A stretch of 64,000 bases of DNA from Desulfuromonadaceae bacterium (lineage in GTDB: Bacteria; Desulfobacterota; Desulfuromonadia; Geobacterales; Pseudopelobacteraceae), in assembly GCA_028683855.1 (NCBI GenBank), contig JAQUHA010000012.1, positions 1 through 64,000 on the forward strand. Direction: 5' to 3'. Each line of letters starts with the position of its first letter. Position 1 is the first letter of the stretch. Shown here one piece after another: positions 46,311 through 56,200 of this stretch. Under the pieces are notes generated by a model. It was not told the origin of the DNA. It did no database searches and saw nothing but the letters and a program-made list of their open reading frames with translations. The translations under genes and the position numbers were made by a program.

Positions 46311-46676
46311 TTGGTGTACCTTCCGTTTCTATGTAAGTTATTTGTCGCGGCTGAACAAAATACGGGAGAGTTTGCCATTCGTCCAGAAAAATATTGAACG
46401 ACAGGGCGTTTTGTATATGCGGTGACCTTACAGATTTTACGACAGCTTAAGGGGTCAGAAAGCTGTTCATGCAGTCCATTTCTGCAGTACTTTGCCCGAC
46501 CCTGCCGATCAATCTTGAAAAAAGTAAAAAAATGCGTGGTAATACCGATTTCACACCTTTAAATGATGGTTTTTATTGTTGCTCTGCGTTATTCTTCGAC
46601 AGTTGTATTGAAGCTTGAAATAATATATATGCCGATTGTGAAATATATAAAGAAGCAGTTCGGATTTAGAGGCATT
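46311..46676. other. 366-bp non-coding gap between the divergent slyD-like and corA genes
   Basis: It must hold the promoters of both divergent genes. A TAATATATAT tract at about 46620-46630 could be the -10 of corA, which argues against starting CorA at the ATG there. I see no RNA gene or repeat. Confidence 0.4.
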
Positions 46677-47972
46677 ATGAACAATCGAGACGAAATAGAG
46701 ACTCATCTCTCCAGAATAAAACTCCTGATGTCTGCTGAAAAGACTGAGGAGAATCAGGACACCCCGGAGGAGAATGAGGAGTTAAGGACTTTGGTCGGGA
46801 GCCTATCCCCCGTATTTATAGCCAGAATTCTTGAGGAGCTCTCTACCCAAGAGCAGCAGATTCTTTGGCATTTTGTCTCAGACCTCAAAAAAGATGAAAT
46901 TCTGCTTGAGGTGGAGGATTCCGTCCGCGTTGATCTGCTGTTTGAGGTGACACCTCAGATCCAGAGTACGAAGGTTCGTGTCTTTGACCTGTTTGAAGGG
47001 CGTTTACGACAGATTCCTATTGAAAACAGAGAGGTGCTGGCTAAAACAACACCAATATGGATTGATCTGGTAATGCCTGAAGATGAAGAGCTTGCGTGGG
47101 CGGGTGAACTGTTTGGCGTAAAACTCCCGGATCCCCGTAATTTGACTGATCTGGAGAGTAGCGCCCGTTTCTATGTTGAAGATAATGGTGAGGTGCATCT
47201 CCACTCTGATTTTCTTCTCGACAGGGAGGATGAATCCCGCAACGTGATGGTTGCATTTATTCTGAAGGGGGGGATTCTCTTTTCGATTAGAAATGAGGAG
47301 CTCCCTGTATTCAGGCTTCAGCGACTTCGAGCAAGAGCAAAAGCGGGATACGTTTCAGAGGCAAAAGATGTGCTTCTGGATCTTTATGCTGCCGATGTAG
47401 AATACTCTGCAAATGCGCTTGAAGATGTCTATTCGGAGCTTGAGGCTGTCGGCAGACAGGTCTACGGAACCAATATGACCGATGAAGAGTCGGCAAATAT
47501 ACTATCTGCAATTGCAGAGGAGGAAGATCTTAACGGACGTATTCGCCGCAACGTCAGGGATACGCGCCGCGCTCTATCTTTCCTTATGCGCGGCAAATTC
47601 CTGTCTGAAATGCAGTACGAGGATGTCAGGGAAATACTCCGAGATATTGAATCGCTGGATGGGCATACGGCTTTTCTGTTTAATAAAATAAACTTTCTGA
47701 TGGATGCAATAGTCGGTTTTATCAACATAAACCAGAATAAAGTTATCAAACAGCTAACCATTATCAGTATTATTTTCATGCCGCTCAATTTTCTGGCAGG
47801 GGTCGGGGGGATGTCGGAATACTCGATGATGACCCACGGAATTCCATGGCCGGTTTCATACCTTATATTCACAATTGCGATGATTTTGCTAGGGTGGATC
47901 ACATACATCATCCTACGCTATTTTGGAAATCGCAAATTGACAAGCAGCCCTCTGTCGGTCAGAAAATCGTAG
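46677..47972 (+). CDS. CorA-family divalent cation transporter with a GMS variant motif
   Basis: 431 aa from ATG 46677 (AGAGG upstream); earlier ATGs in the track lack ribosome-binding sites and fall in promoter-like sequence. A long cytoplasmic domain rich in charged helices is followed by two C-terminal membrane helices (TIISIIFMPLNFLAGV and PVSYLIFTIAMILLGWITYI). The signature loop after the first helix reads GGMSEYSMMTHG where classical CorA has GMN. The Asn lines the selectivity filter, so ion preference or direction may differ from Mg2+ uptake. Confidence 0.85.
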   Translation: MNNRDEIETHLSRIKLLMSAEKTEENQDTPEENEELRTLVGSLSPVFIARILEELSTQEQQILWHFVSDLKKDEILLEVEDSVRVDLLFEVTPQIQSTKVRVFDLFEGRLRQIPIENREVLAKTTPIWIDLVMPEDEELAWAGELFGVKLPDPRNLTDLESSARFYVEDNGEVHLHSDFLLDREDESRNVMVAFILKGGILFSIRNEELPVFRLQRLRARAKAGYVSEAKDVLLDLYAADVEYSANALEDVYSELEAVGRQVYGTNMTDEESANILSAIAEEEDLNGRIRRNVRDTRRALSFLMRGKFLSEMQYEDVREILRDIESLDGHTAFLFNKINFLMDAIVGFININQNKVIKQLTIISIIFMPLNFLAGVGGMSEYSMMTHGIPWPVSYLIFTIAMILLGWITYIILRYFGNRKLTSSPLSVRKS

Positions 47973-48053
47973 TGCTGAATAAATACCGCCGGCAATCTGT
48001 TTTCAGTTTCTCCCCTAAAATTTCATTTGCCAACTACTGGTGTCCGCTGACTA

Positions 48054-49298
48054 ATGACCTATAATAATCCGCTCAACCGGAAGCGCTGGACAATTTTCGC
48101 CACATTGGCGCTCATGTACATTCTGGTTTATTTCTACCGGGTTTCGCTTGCTGTAGTGGCACGCGACATCTCCCTCGAACTCCATTTGACACCGGAGCAG
48201 CTTGGAACTCTCTCAGGAATACTCTTTTTCGTCTACGCAGTAGCTCAACTCCCATTGGGACCTATGATAGATCGTTTGGGGAGCCGCTTGGTAATAAGTG
48301 CTTTCGGAATGCTGACGACTCTTGGCGGACTCCTCTTCTCGGCAGCAGATACATTTGCAGTTGCGATTGTTGCAAGGATGCTTATCGGTCTTGGTACAGC
48401 ATCGGTTTTGATGGCGACCTTTACCCTTTTCAGCCACTGGTTCAGCAAACAGGAATTCGGACGTGTCTCCGGCTTGATGGTCGCAATTGGAAATGTCGGC
48501 AATCTTGTCGCCACCGCGCCGCTGGCTCTTGCCGTAGGGGTATTTGGCTGGAGGAATTCATTTCTCTTTGCCGGAATACTGCAGGCAGCGGTTACCATTC
48601 TGGTTTTTATCAAAGTTGAGGATAGACCTGAAGGTTATACAACTCATGAAGAGCCCACTCAACAGACGAAGAGGGGGATGATGGATGCGTGGGGAGAAAT
48701 TTTCGGAAAGCTTGATTTCTGGCTTCTGGGTGTAATCTCGTTTTTCTGGTACGGCAACTATCTGGCTCTTCAGGCTCTATGGGGCGGCCCCTATCTAATG
48801 GAGGTTATGCACCTTTCACGCAAAGCAACCGGAAGTATGCTGATGTTCACTTCATTTGGTTTTATTTTCGGGAGTCTGATCGCAGACTCACTGGCAAGAC
48901 GGTTTTTTAAATCATACAGAAAAACGCTGCTGACCGGACAGATACTCCTCCTCGCTCTTATGACGGCTTTTCTTGGGTGGGCAGAATTTATTCCGACAGC
49001 ACTTCTTGCCGTAATGTTTTTTGTTATCGGCATTGCCGTATCCAGCGGAGTGATGATCTACCCGATAATAAGATCTATGTTTTCGGTCTCAATAGTTGGA
49101 ACCGCCCTGACTTCACTTAATTTCTATGTTTTGATGGGGGCGGCGGTTACACAGCAGGTTATGGGAATTATTGTCGGGACTTACGGAGACATGGCGGGGG
49201 GGATGTCGGCAGAGGCTTTTCATGCGGCTTTCATATTTCCTGTGACCGGCCTGGCATTATCGGTAGTTCTCTACTCCCGCTCAAAGGAGTACTGCTGA
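48054..49298 (+). CDS. Major facilitator superfamily transporter
   Basis: 414 aa with about twelve membrane helices. The motif A loop is GPMIDRLGSRLVISAFG, and YFYRVSLAVVARDISLELHL resembles the organophosphate/oxalate-type MFS branches. There are no neighbours that identify the substrate. It follows corA by 81 nt. Confidence 0.85.
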   Translation: MTYNNPLNRKRWTIFATLALMYILVYFYRVSLAVVARDISLELHLTPEQLGTLSGILFFVYAVAQLPLGPMIDRLGSRLVISAFGMLTTLGGLLFSAADTFAVAIVARMLIGLGTASVLMATFTLFSHWFSKQEFGRVSGLMVAIGNVGNLVATAPLALAVGVFGWRNSFLFAGILQAAVTILVFIKVEDRPEGYTTHEEPTQQTKRGMMDAWGEIFGKLDFWLLGVISFFWYGNYLALQALWGGPYLMEVMHLSRKATGSMLMFTSFGFIFGSLIADSLARRFFKSYRKTLLTGQILLLALMTAFLGWAEFIPTALLAVMFFVIGIAVSSGVMIYPIIRSMFSVSIVGTALTSLNFYVLMGAAVTQQVMGIIVGTYGDMAGGMSAEAFHAAFIFPVTGLALSVVLYSRSKEYC

Positions 49299-49306
49299 CC
49301 TCTTCT

Positions 49307-49789
49307 CTAATCCAGTTCTTCTCCTACTATTTCCATCTCATCGGTAATCTGCTTCAACGCAGGATCTTTTTTCCGTAACGCCACTACCAGCCAGTAACAG
49401 AGAGCATATCCGGCAAGAGCGGCAAAAAAACCTATCACAGAACTTCCGAGAATAATTGCAGTTGCGTACTGCTTGATAGCCCCCCATTCAAGGGTTGTGA
49501 TATGAATTGGGGCAGGAGTGTTGCCAAGCATGGTTTCGCCAAGTTTGTAACTCGCGACGAGAACAGGGACGATTGTAAGCGGAGTGTTAACCCATACACC
49601 GGTTATACAGGTCAATTTGTTAAGACGGAAGATGAAAGCGAGCGCGATTGCAAGCGGAGTATGGCAGCCAAAAAAGGGGGTAAATCCGATGAATACCCCT
49701 ACGGCAAAACCGGTAGCGATATGCCCCGGGTGAGCGTCCAGAGAAAGTATCTTTTTAAATCGCTGCTTGATGTTATCAGTAGAGATCAC
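49307..49789 (-). CDS. DUF2062 membrane protein
   Basis: 160 aa from GTG 49789, which has AAGGGAG six bases upstream; the track begins at a TTG before that site. The DUF2062 core is GHIATGFAVGVFIGFTPFFG, CHTPLAIALAF and WVNTPLTIVPVL, with three to four membrane segments. The function of the family is unknown. It is convergent with the MFS gene, with 8 nt between them. Confidence 0.8.
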   Translation of the reverse strand: MISTDNIKQRFKKILSLDAHPGHIATGFAVGVFIGFTPFFGCHTPLAIALAFIFRLNKLTCITGVWVNTPLTIVPVLVASYKLGETMLGNTPAPIHITTLEWGAIKQYATAIILGSSVIGFFAALAGYALCYWLVVALRKKDPALKQITDEMEIVGEELD

Positions 49790-50120
49790 ATGGCACTCCC
49801 TTGAGAGCAACTTTACGTCCTGCTTGCCCCGTTGTCAATTTATTAGAACTTTAGAGGGTTTTCCGTAGCATTTTATTAGCGCCCGATTTTTTTCTGCAAT
49901 TAATACAAATCAGGAATAATCTGCAGACAGTTTTCTTCTTGCCCAACTCCCCTCCTTATGTTAAACAGAACGTCCGATCTTTACACCGTTTTACGAACTT
50001 AATCCGTGAGACTCAGGTTCAGACCACTAGAAAGGCTCTGCTCTGTTTACGGAAAAGTTGAATAATTTCAAGACAATGTTGAAGTAAGTATGTGAGTGTA
50101 TTTTGGGTTTTACTCATTTT

Positions 50121-50246
50121 GCAGATGGAGATGATAGCCGGGCCTCGCGCAACGGCACGCCGTGAACTCCGCCAGGTCCGGAAGGAAGCAACGGCAGCGG
50201 CTTCTGTTGTGTGCCGCGGGTAAACCCGGCTATCATCTGCGTCTGC
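50121..50246 (+). ncRNA. ffs: Signal recognition particle RNA (4.5S, bacterial small type)
   Basis: The strand folds into one long hairpin: GATGATAGCCGGG at the left pairs with CCCGGCTATCATC at the right, extended by GCAGA/TCTGC. The apical conserved motif is present (CAGGTCCGGAAGGAAGCAAC with GCAGCGG opposite), which binds Ffh. A run of T (50249-50257) ends the transcript. Exact ends are approximate. It is followed by dnaX. Confidence 0.95.
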
Positions 50247-50341
50247 AAATTTTTTTCTTCAATATTCCCCATTAGCCTTATTAACACTCCCCGTCTTATC
50301 GCACGGAGAGTTTAAGTTAAACTACCTGCGAGGTGTACCTC

Positions 50342-52042
50342 TTGTCCAACGGCACGCATTATGAAGTCCTGGCGAGGAAATACCGTCCCCAAAAATTTTC
50401 CGAACTAGCCGGTCAGGAGCACGTCAGTCGCACCCTGCAGAACGCCATTGACTCAGGTCGTGTTGCTCATGCGTTTCTTTTTACAGGTGCGAGAGGAGTT
50501 GGCAAAACAAGTACTGCTCGCATCATGGCGAAAACTCTTAACTGTGAAAAAGGAGTTACTCACGAGCCGTGCAATATCTGCCCTCAATGTATTGAAATAA
50601 CAAAAGGCTCTTCAACCGATGTTTTTGAAATTGACGGTGCCTCAAATAACGGCGTAGACGATGTCCGCGACCTTCGCGAAAACATCAAGTATCTCCCCTC
50701 TCACAGTCGTTACCGCATAATCATCATCGATGAAGTCCATATGCTCTCCACCAACGCCTTTAATGCACTCCTCAAAACACTTGAAGAGCCACCGGAGCAT
50801 GTAAAATTCATATTCGCAACAACCGAACCCCATAAACTTCCGGTAACAATCCTATCACGCTGCCAGCGCTTTGACTTCAAGCGTGTAACCCTGCCGAAGA
50901 TAATTTCAAGATTAAGAGAGATTGCCGGCACGGAATCAGTTGAAATTTCCGATGTATCGCTTGCTCTGATTGCCCGAAAGGGTGACGGAAGTATGCGTGA
51001 TTCGCTTACCGCATTTGATCAGGTGCTTGCCTTTTGCGGCAACACTGTAAAGGACGAGGACGTTGCCACGCTGCTTGGCGCCATCGACAGAAGGCTGCTT
51101 GGTGAAATTTCTGCTGCGGTTTTTGCGGGCGACACTCAGGGGGTTCTTGAAGGTGTAAAAAAGGTTGACCTTGTAGGGTACAATATGCGGCAATTCTGTC
51201 AGGAGCTGATTGAGCACTTCCGCAATCTTCTTGTAATACGCTCTGTAAAAAAACCGGAGGATATTCTTGAACTGACCGGAGCAGAGCTGGAGGAGTTAAA
51301 CAGGCAGACGATTAATATCTCCCCTCTGGACATTCAGCGCCGTTTAACTCTCTTCATAAAAGCCGAATCCGAAATGGGATATGCCAGCTTTCCGCGCCTT
51401 ATTGTCGAAATGGCTCTTCTTAAGGCTTCTCTTCTTGAGCCTGTTGTACCTATTCAGGAGCTGATTGAAAAAATAAAATTACTGGAGACCTCAGCGGTTC
51501 ATACCCCTTCTCTTCCGTGGGAAACAGATAAAATTTCACCTCACGCTTCTCCGGCTCACAGCAGACCTTTTACAGACTCTACGCCGGTCAAAAACCAGCA
51601 GTTTGCCGATGATGCTCCGTTATCCCCGGCGTGTTTGGGTGGCAATACCGACTGGGGACGTCTTGTAACATTTGTAAACGAAAAAGATCGTCAGCTTGGA
51701 TCTGTACTTGAACATGGGAGCCCTCTTAAACAGGAGACCGGAGTTATTGAGATCGGATTCCCGGCAGGCAGTTATTTTTTAACGGCAGCGCAGGATGCTG
51801 ATTTTGTTTCGGACGTTCAAAAACTGGCTTGCTCGTTTACTGGAGGAAATACCGTTATAAGGGTAAAATCGATTGAGTCCGGACTATCCGACACCCCGTT
51901 ATCTCTGGCAGAAAAAAAAAAAATTGAGTCAGAGCAGCACATTGAAGAGTTGAGGCGGGAAGTTGACAGCACTCCCCTCATACTTGAAGCGAAACGTGTT
52001 TTCGGATCTGAAATTGTAGAAATACTGGAACTTAAAAATTAG
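50342..52042 (+). CDS. dnaX: DNA polymerase III subunits gamma/tau
   Basis: 566 aa from TTG 50342 (GAGGTG 8 nt upstream); the track's GTG at 50333 lies inside that site. It is the clamp-loader ATPase: Walker A GARGVGKTSTARI, zinc ligands from CEKGVTHEPCNICPQC, Walker B IIIIDEVHMLS and sensor FATTEPHKLP. A run of twelve A residues (51912-51923) lies at about codon 524, just before the final ~40 codons. Slippage there would truncate the protein within ten residues, in either frame. It heads dnaX-ybaB-recR. Confidence 0.95.
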   Translation: MSNGTHYEVLARKYRPQKFSELAGQEHVSRTLQNAIDSGRVAHAFLFTGARGVGKTSTARIMAKTLNCEKGVTHEPCNICPQCIEITKGSSTDVFEIDGASNNGVDDVRDLRENIKYLPSHSRYRIIIIDEVHMLSTNAFNALLKTLEEPPEHVKFIFATTEPHKLPVTILSRCQRFDFKRVTLPKIISRLREIAGTESVEISDVSLALIARKGDGSMRDSLTAFDQVLAFCGNTVKDEDVATLLGAIDRRLLGEISAAVFAGDTQGVLEGVKKVDLVGYNMRQFCQELIEHFRNLLVIRSVKKPEDILELTGAELEELNRQTINISPLDIQRRLTLFIKAESEMGYASFPRLIVEMALLKASLLEPVVPIQELIEKIKLLETSAVHTPSLPWETDKISPHASPAHSRPFTDSTPVKNQQFADDAPLSPACLGGNTDWGRLVTFVNEKDRQLGSVLEHGSPLKQETGVIEIGFPAGSYFLTAAQDADFVSDVQKLACSFTGGNTVIRVKSIESGLSDTPLSLAEKKKIESEQHIEELRREVDSTPLILEAKRVFGSEIVEILELKN

Positions 52043-52080
52043 TAAAAACTCTGCATAATAATAAATATTTAGGAGGCATG

Positions 52081-52395
52081 ATGTCAAAGGGATTAGCAAA
52101 TATAATGAAACAGGCACAGATGATTCAGCAGAAAATGGCAAAACTGCAGGAGGAGGCAACTTTAAAAACTGCAACGGCTACATCCGGTGGTGGAGCTGTT
52201 ACTGTAAAAGTGAATGGCAAAAACGAAATTATTTCACTGGAAATAAAAAAAGAGGCTGTCGATCCAAATGACGTTGAAATGCTACAGGATCTTGTAATTA
52301 CAGCTACTAACGAAGCTTTGAAAAAAGTTCACGCTGAAATGGGTGACGAAATGTCTAAAATAACAGGCGGGATGAACATACCGGGACTTTTTTAG
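52081..52395 (+). CDS. ybaB: YbaB/EbfC nucleoid-associated protein
   Basis: 104 aa from the second ATG, where AGGAGG has workable spacing. The helix (ANIMKQAQMIQQKMAKLQEE) and the GGGAVTVKVNGKNEIISLEI sheet are typical. It binds DNA as a dimer. It stands 36 nt after dnaX and upstream of recR, the common order. Confidence 0.93.
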   Translation: MSKGLANIMKQAQMIQQKMAKLQEEATLKTATATSGGGAVTVKVNGKNEIISLEIKKEAVDPNDVEMLQDLVITATNEALKKVHAEMGDEMSKITGGMNIPGLF

Positions 52396-52649
52396 TTATA
52401 TCGGCAACTTAACAGCACATACAACATTGGTAATGCCAATTATATTTTTAGTTTGACTAATTTTTTTAGTTCGGCTAATAGTACAGCCGTTTAAAGCGCC
52501 TATACCCGCAGTATTGTCTAACTCAAAGAATCCTTATTTACAGAGCTCCTCCATGGTTTTTGGTCGTAAACTGACCCCTCCAGAGCGGGGGAGCTTCTTT
52601 TTTAACCACGCTATAATACTAAAAAAATGTTTTATTTGTTGCGGGATTT
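52396..52649 (+). other. 254-bp gap between ybaB and recR
   Basis: AT-rich with repeated TTTTTAGTTTGAC/TTTTTTAGTTCGGC-like stretches. A weak hairpin ACCCC-TCCAGAGC-GGGGG followed by TTCTTTTTT (52573-52603) could terminate dnaX-ybaB transcription, so recR may have its own promoter. Nothing else is recognised. Confidence 0.4.
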
Positions 52650-53243
52650 ATGTTAACAAAATCATCCTCATTGATGCGTTTGGTAGGAGAGTTAAAGAAG
52701 CTGCCTGGGGTGGGAGAACGGACAGCCCTTCGTCTGGCTTTTCATCTTCTGAAGTCTCCGCGTAACATGACAGCATTATCGGATGTGCTGTGTGAGGTGA
52801 GAGATCGCGTTCACCCATGCTCCAAATGTTTCGCCATCACGGAGAGCGACCCCTGTTCGATCTGTTCCGGCAGCAGGGAGAGCGGAATTCTTTGTGTTGT
52901 CGAAAACTCACAGGATCTGATGGCGTTGGAGCGGAGCAACGCATACAGAGGGCTGTATCATGTGCTGGAAGGGGTTATATCTCCACTCTCCGGAATCGGG
53001 CCGGCTGACCTGAGGGTAACCGAGCTTGTTGAGCGTGTTGCCGAAGGCTCCGTACAGGAGATCGTCATCGCGACAAATTTCACGGTTGAGGGTGAAGCAA
53101 CGGCTCTTTATCTGACAAAAGTATTGAAACCGACAGGGGTTAAGATCAGTAGACTGGCACACGGGATCCCGCTCGGAAGTGACATCGAATTTGTAGATGC
53201 GGCTACAGTACAATGGGCATTGCAGGGCCGTAACGAATTATAA
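52650..53243 (+). CDS. recR: Recombination protein RecR
   Basis: 197 aa. Helix-hairpin-helix ELKKLPGVGERTALRLAF, zinc finger CSKCFAITESDPCSIC and Toprim domain (ILCVVENSQDLMALE, then VIATNFTVEGEATALYL) occur in order. It works with RecF/RecO to load RecA at gaps. The start lacks a strong ribosome-binding site; an ATG eight codons later is the alternative. Confidence 0.95.
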   Translation: MLTKSSSLMRLVGELKKLPGVGERTALRLAFHLLKSPRNMTALSDVLCEVRDRVHPCSKCFAITESDPCSICSGSRESGILCVVENSQDLMALERSNAYRGLYHVLEGVISPLSGIGPADLRVTELVERVAEGSVQEIVIATNFTVEGEATALYLTKVLKPTGVKISRLAHGIPLGSDIEFVDAATVQWALQGRNEL

Positions 53244-53278
53244 ACGCAGCTAAACACATCCCAAAGAGGAGGAAGTTC

Positions 53279-56200
53279 ATGAGCAAAAAGATGGTAACCA
53301 TTGACGGCAACACCGCCGCCGCCCATGTGGCTCACGCCACAAACGAAGTTATCGCCATTTATCCGATCACCCCGTCATCGGTAATGGGAGAGATTTCTGA
53401 CGTCAAGAGCTCTCTTGGCGAAAGAAATATCTGGGGGAACATACCTACTGTTGCAGAGATGCAGTCAGAGGGTGGAGCTGCCGGTGCTGTTCACGGTGCT
53501 CTGCAGGCAGGAGCTTTGACGACTACCTTTACCGCCAGCCAGGGTCTTCTGCTGATGATTCCGAATATGTTCAAAATAGCGGGCGAACTTACTTCTACCG
53601 TGTTTCACGTCTCAGCCCGTGCGATTGCAGCTCAGGCACTCTCCATCTTTGGCGATCACTCGGACGTTATGTCCTGCCGCTCCACCGGATGGGCTTTTCT
53701 CTGCTCAAACAACGTTCAGGAGGTAATGGACTTCGCACTTATCTCCCAGTCATCAACTCTCCGCAGCCGCATACCATTCCTTCATTATTTCGATGGTTTC
53801 CGCACTTCACACGAAGTCCAGAAGGTGACGGAACTCTCTTTTGATGAAATGCGAACCATGATTGACGATAAACTGGTTGCTGAACACAAAGGGCGCGGAC
53901 TTACTCCTGACCGGCCGGTAATGCGCGGAACTGCACAAAATCCTGATGTATATTTCCAGGGGCGCGAAACAGTAAACCCTTACTATCCTGCCTGCGAGAA
54001 AATCGTTCAGGAGGAGATGGACAAATTCGGCAAGATGACCGGTCGTAAATATAAGCTGGTCGATTATGTCGGAGCTAAAGATGCTGAGCGGGTTGTTGTA
54101 GTTATGGGATCAGGCGCAGATGTTGTTCAGGATACTGTAGAAAACCTGGTTAAAAAAGGGGAGAAGGTAGGTGTTGTCAAAATCCGCCTTTATCGTCCGT
54201 TCCCGCTTGACGCTTTCCTCAAAGCCCTTCCTAAAACTGTCAAGAAAATTGCAGTACTTGATCGTACGAAAGAGCCGGGTGCTCTTGGCGAGCCTATCTA
54301 CCTCGACGTTCGCACAGCGATTGGCGAAGGGATGGCAAGCGGCAAATTCAAATTTAACGGATACCCGGTTATCGTCGGCGGCCGTTACGGTCTTGGTTCA
54401 AAAGAGTTTAATCCCGCAATGGCTAAAGCCGTTCTGGACAACCTCAAAGCAGCCAAGCCTAAAAACAAGTTCGTAGTCGGCATTGAAGAAGATGTTACCG
54501 GATGCAGCCTGCCGGTAGACTACTCCTACAAAAATCCGATGGACGGCGTATATGAAGCAATGTTCTTTGGACTTGGTTCCGATGGAACAGTAGGCGCAAA
54601 CAAAAACTCCATAAAGATCATTGGTGAAGAGACCAGCAACAACGCTCAGGCTTACTTTGTTTATGATTCAAAGAAAGCCGGATCAATGACTACATCACAT
54701 CTCCGTTTCGGTAAAAAGTACATAAGAGCACCTTATCTGGTTCAGGAAGCTGACTTTGTTGCCTGCCACAATTTCTCCTTCCTTGAGAAATATGACATGC
54801 TTGCCCGTGCTAAAGATGGCGCTACATTTCTGCTGAATGCACCATTCGGTGCCGAAGAAGTATGGGATACAATGCCGAAGGAAGTACAGCAGCAGATAAT
54901 TTCCAAAAAGCTTAAATTCTACGTTATTGACGGTGTAAAACTGGGCAATGAAATCGGTCTTGGACCCCGTATTAACGTCATTATGCAGACGGCGTTCTTC
55001 AAAATCTCCAACATCATTCCTCTTAAGGATGCGGTTGCTTCCATCAAGAATGCCATCAAAAAGTCATACGGAAAAGCCGGTGAAGCTGTTCTTGAGATGA
55101 ACTACAAGGCAGTGGATGCCGGTCTCAACAACTTCTATGAAGTTAAGGTTCCGGCAAAGGCAACAAGCAAGCTGAAAATGGCAGCCGCTGTTTCCAGCAA
55201 AGCCCCCAAATTTGTTAAAGATGTTACAGGGGTTATCGTTGCCGGTCTCGGTGACAATCTGCCTGTTTCCAAAATGCCGGCTGACGGTACTTTCCCGACA
55301 GCTACTTCACAGTACGAAAAACGTAATATCGCTATCGATATCCCAGTATGGGATGAAAAAATATGCATTCAGTGTGGTATCTGCTCATTCGTCTGTCCGC
55401 ACGCTGCAGTACGAACCAAAGCTTATGATGGCAAACTGCTGAAGGGCGCACCTGCAACATTCAAATCCACAGATTGCAAAATTGCCGAGATGGCTGGCAA
55501 AAAATATACAGTACAGGTCGCACCGGAAGATTGCACCGGTTGTGGCGCCTGCGCCCACAACTGCCCTGGAAAAGACAAGCAGAACGCTGGTCACAAGGCT
55601 CTTGATATGCATTTCCAGCCACCTTTAAGGGCTTCAGAGGCTGAGAATTTCTACTTCTTCCTTGCATTACCTGACGTAGACCCGTCAGAGGTTAAACTTG
55701 AGACTCTACGCAGCAACCAGTTGATCCGTCCGCTGTTCGAGTTCTCAGGCGCCTGTGCAGGTTGTGGTGAGACACCGTATCTCAAATTGTTGACTCAATT
55801 ATTCGGTGACAGAATGGTTATTGCCAATGCAACCGGATGTTCATCAATCTACGGCGGAAACCTCCCTACGACTCCATACGCACAGCGTGCAGATGGTCGC
55901 GGTCCAGCCTGGTCTAACTCGCTGTTCGAGGATAATGCCGAATTTGGATTTGGTATGCGTTTGACCGTTGACCAGTTCACAAAATCAGCTCTTGAATACG
56001 TTGCCACACTATCCGGTGAAAAAACATTTGCCGCGAGCGCCAAACTCTTCAAAGAGATCGTGAACGCAGATCAGTCAACTCAGGCTGGAATTGAAGCACA
56101 GCGTGCTCGTATTGATAAGTTGAAGGCTGCACTCAAAGGGAGCAAAAATGCCACAGCCAAACTTTTAATCCCTATTGCCGATTATCTGGTTAAAAAATCT

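Noticed and set aside
46563-46676. Upstream 38 codons of the CorA ORF
   Set aside because: No ribosome-binding site at the earlier ATGs, and the DNA includes a promoter-like TAATATATAT tract; the start at 46677 is better supported.
49865-50120. tRNA gene upstream of the SRP RNA
   Set aside because: No cloverleaf, T-loop GTTCGA or acceptor pairing could be drawn in this stretch.
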